Made by a program: the position numbers and the translations under genes | Part shown: positions 12,001-17,279 of the stretch, one piece after another | Layout of the letters: each line of letters opens with the position of its first letter | Numbering within the stretch: the stretch's first letter is position 1 | Notes under the pieces: generated by a model | What the model was told of the DNA's origin: nothing | Database searches by the model: none | Seen by the model: the letters and a program-made list of their open reading frames with translations, nothing else | DNA from: CAZQSL01 sp964595945 | GTDB lineage: Bacteria; UBP15; UBA6099; JAJRTR01 | Length of the DNA stretch: 40,621 nt | Reading direction: 5' to 3' | Assembly: GCA_964595945.1 (NCBI GenBank) | Contig: CAZQSL010000019.1 | Span: forward strand, 1-40,621

Positions 12001-14933
12001 AGCGCAATGACAGTGAGGGTGGCGGTGTTGGAGCCGGTTGCCGATGAGGAGTCGGTGGCAGTGATGGTGAGGGATTTTGCGCCGGTGGCTGTGCCGAGAG
12101 CGACCGTGATGCCGCTGCGAGACCACGTGGAGCCTGATGTGTTGCTTAGAGGCGCAGTGGGGGAGCCCCCGATAGCGCTGAGATCGACGGCGACGCTTGA
12201 AAGGTTGCCATTGGCATCGGTGACTGTGCAGGTGAGGGTGGTGGTCGAAACGGCGTTGGGCTGGAGTGATGCCGGTGAGAACGAGCAGGTCGATACGACA
12301 GGCGCAGAGTTGACGGCTGAAACAGTCAGCGCGCCCGATCCGGTGCCGGTATTTGAGGACGAGTCGGTGGCCGTGATGGTAAGTGTGTAGCTGTTGGGAG
12401 TGGTGCCGACTGCGGCGGTTGCGAATACTCCGTATACGCCGTCGCCAGAAGCGCCATCGCCGTGGAGCCCGTCGTCATATAGTGCTGTAGTCGCGGAGCC
12501 GCCGATCGATGCGAGGTTGACGCGAACTGATGTAATATCGCCGATGCCGTCGCCGTCGGATACTGTGGCCGTGATGGTTGCGAGGGTTGTGCCATCGGGA
12601 GGGATCGAACCCGGATTGATATCTACGCTGGTGATTACTGGGCTGAAAGCCGCGGGTTTGAGGACCGGCATAGTGACCGGGTCAGTGTGGATTTCGGCTG
12701 TCGTGCATACGGTATTGATACAGGCAGAGACGATGGCGCGGCCGCTTGAAGTGGGCACAAATATGCCGGTCGATGTGATCGTGCCAGCGCCTTCGGCGAC
12801 TGTCCACAGGGGGTGTATCTCGCGAACGATGTTTCCTGCGTAAGCGGCATCGGCTTTGAGTGATACGGGATTGGCGCCCGTGGTGATTGCAACTGCAGGC
12901 GTGATCCGGAGCGCGAGGACACCGTTGGTGCCGGAGCGGACGGTGACTGATGAAACCGCCGACCCTCCTGCAGAATCTGTAACGATCACCCTGATCGTGT
13001 ATATGCCAGGGTTGGTGGGAGCATTCCAGACAGCGGAGTGATCGGACTGTGCTGTGAATGTGCCTGCGTCGGATTCCCAACGGGTCGATAGCTGCTGGTT
13101 TTCGGGATCGGTGGCCGAGACGAAGAGTTGCGTTGTCTCACCCGGGTTGATGTAAAGCGGAGAGGCCGACAGCGAATGGATGACCGGTGGCTGGTTGGGG
13201 GTGATGAAATCAGAGAGAGCGGCGAAGACATCGAGGCGTCCGCCCGCGATATGAGATGCCGCGGGCGCGCCGTGGTCGGCGGTGCTGATCAGGCGGGCGG
13301 TGATGGAGGCAGTTGGCATGTCGGGGCGCACTGACTGGAAAAGGCCTGCCGCGCCGGAAACGATGGCTGCTGCAACGGATGTACCGCTGATGCTTACAGC
13401 GCCTGTTGTGGATTGGGAAGTGATGAATGCGCCGGGTGCCGCTATACCGACGGATGAGCCGCGATTGGAAAAGTCGGCAAGGTTGTCGGAATTGGTGGTC
13501 GCCGCGACGGCAGTAATGCCGGTGAGCGAAGCTGGCAGTGCGCCGCCTGCGTCGATTGCCGAGTTGCCGGCGGCGGCGATGACGATTGCGCCTTTTGATG
13601 CCGCGTAGTCGATCGCAGACTGTAAAATCACTGCGGCCGGCGAATCGGCGGGCACTTCGGCTGCGAGACTGATGTTTATTATGTCCGCGTCAGCGTCGGC
13701 TGCCGCGGTGATGCCGCTCGCGACCGCGAACAACGGACAGTTGCCGCTGTCGTCGCAGACTTTGACCGGTATGATGCGGCATGAGGGACATACGCCGGGA
13801 TTGGTTTCCGATGCGCCGGCGATGAGGTGCGCGAGTGACGTGCCGTGGCCTGTGGGGTCGGAGGCATCTCCGGCAGCGAATGAGATGGGGCTTTCGATGC
13901 GGCCAGCGAGTGTGGAGAGTGCGGGGTTGACTCCCGTGTCGATGACAGCGATGAGTGGCAAAGCTTGTGGCGCGGGTAGCGTGGTATCGGTGAGTCTGAT
14001 TTTCTGCTGCCACCATGCCGGCATGACTTTGCCGAGTGAAACGGTTTCGCCGGACGGGGCGAATACGATATTGGGGATTGTGGCCATTTCGCCGGGGATC
14101 GAGCTTGCGAAAGTGTTGAGTGACCGGGCGAGCGAAGTGCTTGCAGGCAATTGCACCTGGAGTATGCCGAGGCGCGGGTTGCTGCCGATGACTGAGCCGC
14201 CGTTGGCGGTGATGGCCGTGATAGCCTGCTGTAGCAGTGCCGGATCGATCTGTACGATGACTTGGCCGGAGACGATTTCGACTGAGCCGATGCCTTCGAT
14301 GGAAACCGTGGTGGTGCCGGTCTGAGAGGTGTCTACGAAAATGCTGTCAGTGGGAAATGAAACGCCGCTGGCGCTGATGTCTACGTCGATGGGGGAGTAT
14401 ATCGCGTAGCCCTGCCAGGGGTTGAGTATGTCGAGCGGCGAGTATGAGCCTGATCCCGTGTCGAATGCGAATGGCGACTTGAATCCCTGTGCGATGGATG
14501 CGAGCGCCGACTGGTTGGCGAACAGCATGGATGTCCAAGAACGGATGTCCATGCCGGCGATGCCAACGAGATTCCACCCTCGCGAGAGCGTGAGCGGGGT
14601 TTCGTCATAATCATTGGCCGGTGTGTATGAAATCGTGGTAGCGGCTGAAAAATTGATCCAGTAGGCGCGCCAGTGCTGATTGGTGATGGCTCCGGATGTG
14701 CAATCGCGGAACGCGCCGCTTTCGTAGGTGAAAACCGTCGCGCGGCGGTCGAATCCGGCTACGAATGTACACAGGTTCGCATCTGGCGTCGGCTCGGGGA
14801 ACGATACGAGATGCCATCCCGCGTCGAATTCCCGGCTGACCGATGTGGTGCCGCCAAGCGCCCGCGTCGAAAATGCCATCACCGTGATAATGGCGATGGC
14901 AAACGCATGAACCGCAATTCTGGATAATTTCAT
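1..14933 (-). CDS. Giant secreted subtilisin-like protease with about 38 Ig-like repeats and C-terminal NHL propeller (3' end outside window)
   Basis: A single minus-strand frame runs from ATG at 14933 to the window edge, at least 4977 codons. I checked the frame at many points and across the N gap and found no stop. The start MKLSRIAVHAFAIAIITVMA is a signal peptide. Residues about 25-200 hold two GWHLVSF/GWNLVGI segments, and about 225-300 look like a protease prodomain. The S8 catalytic residues are D332 (VIDTGVNP), H363 (GHGTSLAH), N457 (AAAGNS) and S519 (SGTSVAA). D-to-H and H-to-S spacing (31 and 156) matches subtilisin (32 and 157). A PKD-like domain (about 575-660) and a Big2-like domain (about 662-745) follow, then about 38 Ig-like units of about 103 residues, then NHL blades (VADTNNNRI, VADYGNNRI) from about residue 4710. 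It is probably secreted or surface-bound. Any C-terminal anchor lies off the window. True length is uncertain because of the gap. Substrate unknown. Confidence 0.93.
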   Translation of the reverse strand, partial: MKLSRIAVHAFAIAIITVMAFSTRALGGTTSVSREFDAGWHLVSFPEPTPDANLCTFVAGFDRRATVFTYESGAFRDCTSGAITNQHWRAYWINFSAATTISYTPANDYDETPLTLSRGWNLVGIAGMDIRSWTSMLFANQSALASIAQGFKSPFAFDTGSGSYSPLDILNPWQGYAIYSPIDVDISASGVSFPTDSIFVDTSQTGTTTVSIEGIGSVEIVSGQVIVQIDPALLQQAITAITANGGSVIGSNPRLGILQVQLPASTSLARSLNTFASSIPGEMATIPNIVFAPSGETVSLGKVMPAWWQQKIRLTDTTLPAPQALPLIAVIDTGVNPALSTLAGRIESPISFAAGDASDPTGHGTSLAHLIAGASETNPGVCPSCRIIPVKVCDDSGNCPLFAVASGITAAADADADIINISLAAEVPADSPAAVILQSAIDYAASKGAIVIAAAGNSAIDAGGALPASLTGITAVAATTNSDNLADFSNRGSSVGIAAPGAFITSQSTTGAVSISGTSVAAAIVSGAAGLFQSVRPDMPTASITARLISTADHGAPAASHIAGGRLDVFAALSDFITPNQPPVIHSLSASPLYINPGETTQLFVSATDPENQQLSTRWESDAGTFTAQSDHSAVWNAPTNPGIYTIRVIVTDSAGGSAVSSVTVRSGTNGVLALRITPAVAITTGANPVSLKADAAYAGNIVREIHPLWTVAEGAGTITSTGIFVPTSSGRAIVSACINTVCTTAEIHTDPVTMPVLKPAAFSPVITSVDINPGSIPPDGTTLATITATVSDGDGIGDITSVRVNLASIGGSATTALYDDGLHGDGASGDGVYGVFATAAVGTTPNSYTLTITATDSSSNTGTGSGALTVSAVNSAPVVSTCSFSPASLQPNAVSTTTLTCTVTDANGNLSSVAVDLSAIGGSPTAPLSNTSGSTWSRSGITVALGTATGAKSLTITATDSSSATGSNTATLTVIALNNPPAVSACSFSPNSITANSSTTTTLTCTVTDSESNISTVTANLTAIGGAAAAPLTNTSGSTWTRTGITATTGTTPNTYSISVTATDSYSSTDTGAAALAVTAPNTAPSVSACSFSPASIPANGVTTSTLTCTVSDAEGNLSSVTADLSGIGGSTTASLSLVSGTTWRRTGITAALGTAAGAKTITTTATDSSSATGSSNATLTTTAFNVAPVIGSCSFTPAAVSADGVSTTTLSCSVTDANSNLSTVTANLSSIGGSTTAALTNTSGSTWERTGITVPLATETGVKSITITATDLSASTDSGTASLTVNPPNTAPSVSACSFSPGTIAADGTTATTLTCTVTDTESNLSTVTANLSAIGGSSTAALTNTSGSTWSRTGITAAVGSTPGATSITVTATDTLTATGTSSGTLTITMFNVAPAISSCSFSPNTLPADATSATTLTCTITDANSNLSTVTADLTSIGGSAAATLTNTSGSTWERTGITAPTGTSQTAKTITTTATDALGLTDTNSAIVTVTAPNVAPSISACSFSPASVAANGTTTTVLTCTVTDTNSNLSTVTADLTAIGGTASDPLTLVSGSTWRRSAITVATSSTAGAKTITITATDAFAATGTRTATLTVTDPAPTISTCSFSPTSVVANGVSTTDLTCSATDTNNNLSTVTVNLSALGGSTAAALTNTSGSTWSLTGITAATGTTTGAKTITTTATDSSGGTGTKTASLTITPPPTAPNISACSFSPTSVAADATTTTILTCTVSDVNSDLSGVWADLSPLGGSASATLSIVSGSTYRKTAITVASGTTPALYSITTGAFDAAANSSTFSASLTVTDPKPTISTCVFSPTSVTANGIATTDLTCTVTDISNNISTVTVNLATIGGTTTDALTNTSGSTWTRNGITVATGTSTGAKTLTITATDTAGGTGTKTASLTVTAPTSPPVISSCTFSPASVAADATTATILTCTVSDPNSDLSAVWADLSEIGGSASATLSLVSGSTYRKTAITVATSTVISAHSIPISAIDAAANRTDSTANLTVTDPKPSISACAFSPASVVANGSSTTTLTCTVTDANENLSTVTVNLSGIGGSSTAALVNSSGSTWTLANITVATGTSTGAKTITTTATDSAAGTGTKTASLTVLATSTPPSISACAFSPASVAADATTTTALTCTISDVNGDLSSAWADLSEIGGSASATLSLVSGSTYRRTAITVATSTIISAHSIPVSAIDAAASRTDSTANLTVTDPKPAISSCSFSPASVVADSTATTTLTCTVTDANENLSTVTVNLSGIGGSSTAPLVNSSGSTWTLSNITVTTGTTAGVKTITTTATDSAGGTGTKTASLTVTAPTAPPSISACTFSPASIPANNSTASVLTCTVSDANSNISSVWADLTQIGGSASSTLTLVSGSTYRRTAIKAATTSATGSLTIPVSAIDTTSNRTDSSATITISDPAPAISTCSFSPTSIINDGSTSTTLTCTVTDANSNVSSVSANLTTIGGSSSAALSNTSGTTWALSGITAPGVTAAAYTITTTATDASGGTGTKTASLTVTAPNQPPAFTSCTFTPSTLPAGTASTSTLSCTVTDINSNISTVTADLTPIGGAAVTAMTLASGKYSKTGIKPTAATPAGTHSITVTATDSNSATATYDIPFTVTDPAPTISTCAFSPTSIPANESTTTILTCTVSDLNNNISSVAVNLSSIGGSATATLSFVSGTTYRLTGITAAGGTAAGSKTFTITATDLNGSTATKTAALTTTAYNMPPVVSACAFSPSSIPANGITSTTLTCTVTDANGTTPSIVSANLSAIGGSSSANLTLVSGTTWRRTGITAPSGTTLQPYTITVTATDPSLATGSATANLTLTDSNIAPVITSCAFSPASVEATGADTTTLECVVDDANSNLSTVTVNLSSIGGSATAALTNTSGTTWRRTGITVSSGTTPATMNFTITATDSAAATDSNSATLTVTSPNSAPSISACSFSPATITANNVTTTTLTCTVTDADSNLSSVSTDLSSIGGLSSVVLANTTGSTWRRTNITVPSSVAGGSYTVTITATDSLADTSSTTATLNVTGYNVPPEIASCSFSPASLISDGSSTTTLTCSVSDTNSNLSSVTVNLTSIGGSATAALTNTSGSTWTLANITAPTGTTPATYSFTVTATDSAASTDTNSASLTISQLNVAPVISACTMTPDTISANASAASVLTCTVTDANNNLGTVTVNLSAIGGAASASLTKVGTTTTWRRTGITAAIGTAAATYPFTITATDLQSATATSTASLSVTAYNPPPVISACSFSPSTILNNGTTTTNLTCTVTDANSDLVSVIADLSAIGGAASSTLTHTTGNTYVYSTIAAASGTTPATYNIDVTATDAASSIDSGSYALIVSLPNFPPSISNCSFTPSSIRGDGIVTTILQCTVSDVNNNLSSVKVNLSPIGGLSSASLTSAGSNIWRKTGITAPYGTASSTYYMTVTATDSAAAAATSAVQLDVNTQNSPPSVSSCTFSPASIAANASTTSTLACTINDADSNVTSVIADLTPIGGAASVVLTKVGTTTTYQKTGVTAAIGTLPGSHSITVTATDSMFATGSATPSITTTDPTPVVSTCAFSPTSIIADGTSSTQITCTVTDANSNISGVSVDLTSIGGGASTALTNISGTSWRATGITAPSGTTPASYPLIVTAIDTSGGTGTRSISLTVNAPNVAPAVSACTFAPSSAPADNTTTTVLACTVTDANSNISTVTADLTQIGGAASVALTKVGSTTTYRKTAIKVATGIATGTYSIPVTATDTGSLSASSTASITVTNPPPTISTCSFSPATAPADATTTTTLTCTVSDLSNDVSQVAVNLSPIGGATQTFTNTTGNTWVLSGITVATGTSTGAKSFTIVATDASSGTGTKTASLTVSLANAAPAVSACAFSPSSVYADATTTSNLXXXXXXXXXXXXXXXXXXXXXXXXXXXXXXXXXXSIGGGATDALTNTSGNTWSLTGITATSTTTTGAKTITITATDASAGTGTKTASLTISLAAAAPAVSSCAFSPSSVYADATTTSNLTCTVSDVNSNVSSVIADLSPIGGDPATALTLVSGTTYRKTAITVATATAIAAYPIIITATDTGSLAASGTATITVTDPKPAISTCAFSPTTIVRDGIDATTLTCSVTDANANLASVTANLSALGGSATAALTNTSGTTWSLTGITATSTTTTGAKTITVTATDASAGTGTKTASLTISLAAAAPAVSSCAFSPSSVYADATTTSNLTCTVSDVNSNVSSVIADLSPIGGDPATALTLVSGTTYRKTAITVATATAIAAYPIIITATDTGSLAASGTATITVTDPKPAVSACTFSPSSINNDGIETTTLTCTATDANANITSVTANLTSIGGGATDALTNTSGNTWTLGPITVPSSATAGNKSLSITATDASAGTGSTTASLAVALPPAPPVIASCTFTPATVPANNSTTTVLQCTVTDTNSNISSVMADLSAIGGSATATFTNTSGSTYRISGIRIPIGTTGAPYPINITATDATALSDSSTITLTVSDYNAPPNITSCTFTPPAVLSNGSTTTDLSCAIEDLTGDLTTVTANLTALTGNATAALTDNGDGTWSLNGIAVNVGTTPNNYTVTVTATDSGANTDTITSTLTVTLTNTPPEIPTGGCAFTPASVPGDENTTTTLQCTVNDGENNVSTVIADLTPIGGSATATLTKIDTTTWSRTGITALYGTSVGSFDISVTASDALAATATSSAQISVTDPPPALHALRICGNTPTGAAMSADGRLNNPLDATTAPSGYIYVADTNNNRISVFDSDCNFIRKWGGLGAGNGQLKTPNAIVYNPANNYVYVTDAYNRVQYFTTEGSYVGKWAFTSPTAMATDASGNIYVTSSAGAIVKYSATGTKITQWTYGKPYGIDIDTDGTIFLSDQKNNAIVSLDPSSGTTTTIASSGTTEGSVSLPYGLSIDTANGLLTVADYGNNRIQQLTLNGTFVLSFVEYGVNLLVVAPATANSIAKFAN
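2013..2321 (-). repeat. 309-bp direct repeat, copy 1 (618-bp period)
   Basis: By eye this stretch is identical to 2631-2939 over 309 bp, exactly 103 codons or one Ig-like domain. The offset is 618 bp, two domains. Similarity continues at a lower level to about 2470. Confidence 0.9.
2631..2939 (-). repeat. 309-bp direct repeat, copy 2 (618-bp period)
   Basis: Second copy of the block at 2013-2321. Part of a third copy resumes directly after the N gap at 3230-3284, and 3079-3129 before the gap matches 1843-1893. The gap therefore lies inside a recently duplicated tract. Confidence 0.9.
3130..3229. other. Assembly gap (100 N placeholder) inside the repeat array
   Basis: Exactly 100 N, a conventional scaffold placeholder, so the real length is unknown. 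The minus frame is in register on both sides because 100 leaves remainder 1 when divided by 3. The expected missing lengths, 55 bp for one unit or 361 bp if the 618-bp period holds, leave the same remainder. Confidence 0.97.
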
Positions 14934-15089
14934 ATAAAACCCCCGGATTTCATCACTCCGCAGCAGCGATGTCTCTGTATCTATCGTTGCACTTTCTTGT
15001 CGTATTTCGATTGGGCGTATATTCCCATTTATTTTATTATCGTTATTAATAGAGAAAGCTTAAGAGGAAAATTAAAATAAACCACTATT

Positions 15090-15105
15090 TGTAACATTAA
15101 TCACA
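15090..15105. promoter_or_regulatory. CRP/FNR-family-like palindromic site
   Basis: TGTAA-CATTAA-TCACA; the complement reads TGTGA-N6-TTACA, one base from the E. coli CRP consensus TGTGA-N6-TCACA. It is centred about 65 bp upstream of the inferred start of the J-domain gene transcript, a position used by class I activators, and lies in the divergent region shared with the giant protease. Which regulator binds, if any, is inference. Confidence 0.35.
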
Positions 15106-15127
15106 TTACAGGACTCATAAACGACTT

Positions 15128-15156
15128 TTGATCACATTGCCGCATGATTATATAAC
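15128..15156 (+). promoter_or_regulatory. Sigma-70-type promoter for the J-domain gene
   Basis: TTGATC (15128-15133), 17-bp spacer, TATAAC (15151-15156). It lies in the AT-rich divergent region between the giant protease and the J-domain gene. I could not assign a clear promoter for the minus-strand giant gene in this 327-bp region. Confidence 0.55.
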
Positions 15157-15209
15157 AGGGGTAAAATTCATCAAAAATTAGTTCCATCCCATCCAAATAG
15201 GAGTAAAAT

Positions 15210-15248
15210 ATGATGGCAAGCGCAAATGGCTTAAAAACAAGGCTTTAA
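15210..15248 (+). CDS. Possible 12-codon leader ORF upstream of the J-domain gene
   Basis: ATG at 15210 follows a Shine-Dalgarno-like TAGGAG with good spacing and reads MMASANGLKTRL before TAA at 15246-15248. It lies between the promoter and the main ATG at 15261, in the same frame and 12 nt upstream. It could be a leader peptide or translational coupling device. It could equally be a former start region now interrupted by a stop. Confidence 0.3.
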   Translation: MMASANGLKTRL

Positions 15249-15260
15249 CAGGACGCAAAA

Positions 15261-16994
15261 ATGCTCAACTATTATCAGCTGCTCGAAACCGTCGACTTCG
15301 CGGACGAACAGACTGTCAAAAAAGCCTACAGGCAAAAGTGCAAAGAGTACCATCCCGATCAGGTCCGCACCCTCGGACCCAAGCTCCAGAAAGTTGCAGA
15401 GCGCGAGATGTCGATCATCAACCGCGCATTCGGCGTGATCGGCGATAACAAACGTAAAAAGCGATATGACGAATGGCTTGCCAGGGCACGCTCGCTCAAT
15501 GAGTTCAAGCCATGCCCGAAATGCGGACTGCAATATGTCCCCCGCACCGACAGACCCGAAGATAACGATCTTTGCCCCATCTGCAGCGACCAGAATTGCA
15601 TGGATGATCTGCCTGACTCGATCACTCGTGATCCCAATCCAATATCCGATCTCGAAATCCTCCGCGCATGCTTTGTCGTCATGTTTCACTTCTCCACGGC
15701 ATCAGTCACATCGCGCGTCACGCCATTTGTCGAACTCGTCATCAGTGGCGAAAAAATGCGCGTGACGGGGCCTCCAGGCGCGCTCGAAATCGTCATTGAA
15801 AATCGTGAAATCTACAACATGGTTCAGCCCGGTCCCGATGTCCTGCGTACCCCGTGGAATTTCCAGCTCAAGCGCGGCAAGATAGTCATTCACGCCGCCC
15901 ATCCCTCCGAGGCGGCCGAACGTCTCCTCAACTTCATCCGCCAGGTCTGCGACGACTCCATACATTACTGCCGAATATGTATCGAAGACCGCGAATATCT
16001 CCCTTACGAACATATCCTTAACCAGAGCGTGCTAATCGCTCTCAGAAAACTCAGCCCGTGGACCGCGTCCAAACTCTGCACGCGCCACCAGCGCAATCTC
16101 CGCGACGCCATTTCCGATCCTGAGACGTTCAACGATGACGCATTTTTCACCGTTATCGCAGCCGGCAGGGAGGACGACGCAAAATCAAAACTCTCTATCG
16201 CCGAATCCGAAATCAAAAAGCTCAAACAGGAGCTCAAGGCGGCAAAGGAAAACTCCCAAACTGCCTCGGGGCGTGTGCAGAAGCAGACGGAAGTCATCGA
16301 CCAGCTCTGCACCCAGATCAAGGAAAACGCCAACCTACGCGCCGCAGCCGATCAAAAGGAATCCACTCTCAAACTCCTCCAGTCGCGTGTGCAGGAACTC
16401 CGCGCCCAGGTGAAAAATCTCCAGAAGGAAAACTCGATCATCCCCAAGCTCTACTCGCGTAACATCGAACTCGAAACAGCCTTCCGCGCAGTCCAGCACG
16501 ACTCTTTCAGGATCGAACAGATGAAAGAGCAGATCGAACAGCTCAAATCGGACAGCAGGCAGCTTGCACAAAAGGAAACGATGATAGCCCGTCTCGCCGC
16601 TCAGGTCGATGAATTGAAATCGCAGAACAAAAAACTCCAGCAGCAAAATACACTCATCGTGAAAATGAACGAAAAAATTTCCCAGCTCGAAGTCCAGAAC
16701 CGCGATCTCCAGAAGCAGAACGATCTCATCACACGTCTCAGCCGTGACATGGAGGAGACGCGTGACGTCATGGCAATAGCGTTCGAGACCTATTCGAGCT
16801 ATGTCCCGGAAAAGCCGGCCGACAATGTGACCGTATGGGATTTCGTGCAGATTTTCGAAAACATGGTGCGGGAGATACAGACACTTCGCGGCGCGCCCCG
16901 CACCGGCCAGCAGTCAGTCGTCGCCCAGGTCGCCGCTCAGCGTAAGCGCCGTCCCGCCGACAACGTCACACGCATCCGCCAGCGCCCTTTATAA
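15261..16994 (+). CDS. J-domain / zinc-ribbon / long coiled-coil protein
   Basis: 577 aa. Residues 1-75 form a J domain with the HPD motif at 31-33 (YHPDQ) and a YDEWL end, so it should be able to stimulate an Hsp70 (DnaK) ATPase. Two CxxC pairs (85-88 CPKC and 105-108 CPIC) make a small zinc-ribbon-like knuckle. A globular region to about residue 300 contains more cysteines. From about 308 to 510 the sequence is heptad-rich coiled coil dominated by K/E/Q/L. No signal peptide or membrane segment, so cytoplasmic. It is not a canonical DnaJ: no G/F region and no full four-repeat zinc centre. SD AGGA precedes ATG 15261. It is divergent from the giant protease. Client and partner are unknown. Confidence 0.85.
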   Translation: MLNYYQLLETVDFADEQTVKKAYRQKCKEYHPDQVRTLGPKLQKVAEREMSIINRAFGVIGDNKRKKRYDEWLARARSLNEFKPCPKCGLQYVPRTDRPEDNDLCPICSDQNCMDDLPDSITRDPNPISDLEILRACFVVMFHFSTASVTSRVTPFVELVISGEKMRVTGPPGALEIVIENREIYNMVQPGPDVLRTPWNFQLKRGKIVIHAAHPSEAAERLLNFIRQVCDDSIHYCRICIEDREYLPYEHILNQSVLIALRKLSPWTASKLCTRHQRNLRDAISDPETFNDDAFFTVIAAGREDDAKSKLSIAESEIKKLKQELKAAKENSQTASGRVQKQTEVIDQLCTQIKENANLRAAADQKESTLKLLQSRVQELRAQVKNLQKENSIIPKLYSRNIELETAFRAVQHDSFRIEQMKEQIEQLKSDSRQLAQKETMIARLAAQVDELKSQNKKLQQQNTLIVKMNEKISQLEVQNRDLQKQNDLITRLSRDMEETRDVMAIAFETYSSYVPEKPADNVTVWDFVQIFENMVREIQTLRGAPRTGQQSVVAQVAAQRKRRPADNVTRIRQRPL

Positions 16995-17200
16995 CCAAGT
17001 CGTTTTGCAGGCGTCTGTATTCCAGGTTTGATGGACTGAATTGGCAGGCATGTCGAAATGTCGAGGGAAGGCGGACAGCTTTTGAGGTATCATGGATGAG
17101 GGAGAAGAGTGGCGCGTTTTCGTTTGGGCAGCGCACGGGAGTATGTCTTGATGGGTTTGCGACTCAGCCCATTGCGTGACGCGGCATGAGACTGCCACTG

Positions 17201-17230
17201 TTGACCGGTATGAGTGACAGGTAGTATATA
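17201..17230 (+). promoter_or_regulatory. Candidate promoter for the GT9 gene
   Basis: TTGACC (17201-17206), 18-bp spacer, TATATA (17225-17230), about 50 bp before the first possible start of the glycosyltransferase. The rest of the 285-bp interval 16995-17279 shows nothing else I can support. Confidence 0.4.
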
Positions 17231-17279
17231 TTCCTCAGGGCCATCTGGTGTTGATACGGAGTGATGGGATAACGCGCGA

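Larger units (their letters stand above)
870..12630 (-). repeat. Tandem Ig-like domain array inside the giant protease (about 38 units, period about 310 bp)
   Basis: The motif L-T-C-T-V-T-D recurs roughly every 310 bp, for example near 991, 1940, 4455, 7265, 10350 and 11590. Each unit reads approximately CSFSPxS, then LTCTVTDAxSN, then a DLSxIGGSA-like strand, a W-x-R/K-T-G-I-T segment and a T-I-T-A-T-D strand. Nearly every unit checked has two cysteines about 20 residues apart. The unit nearest the protease (about 12400-12600) keeps a D-D-G-x-H-G-D-G-A-S-G-D-G-V-Y loop, known from many surface Ig-like domains, that the other units have lost. Unit-to-unit similarity is high enough to indicate expansion by in-frame duplication. 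Confidence 0.9.

Noticed and set aside
870..12630. CRISPR array
   Set aside because: The 310-bp units are coding, imperfect and in one reading frame, with no short direct repeats or spacers.
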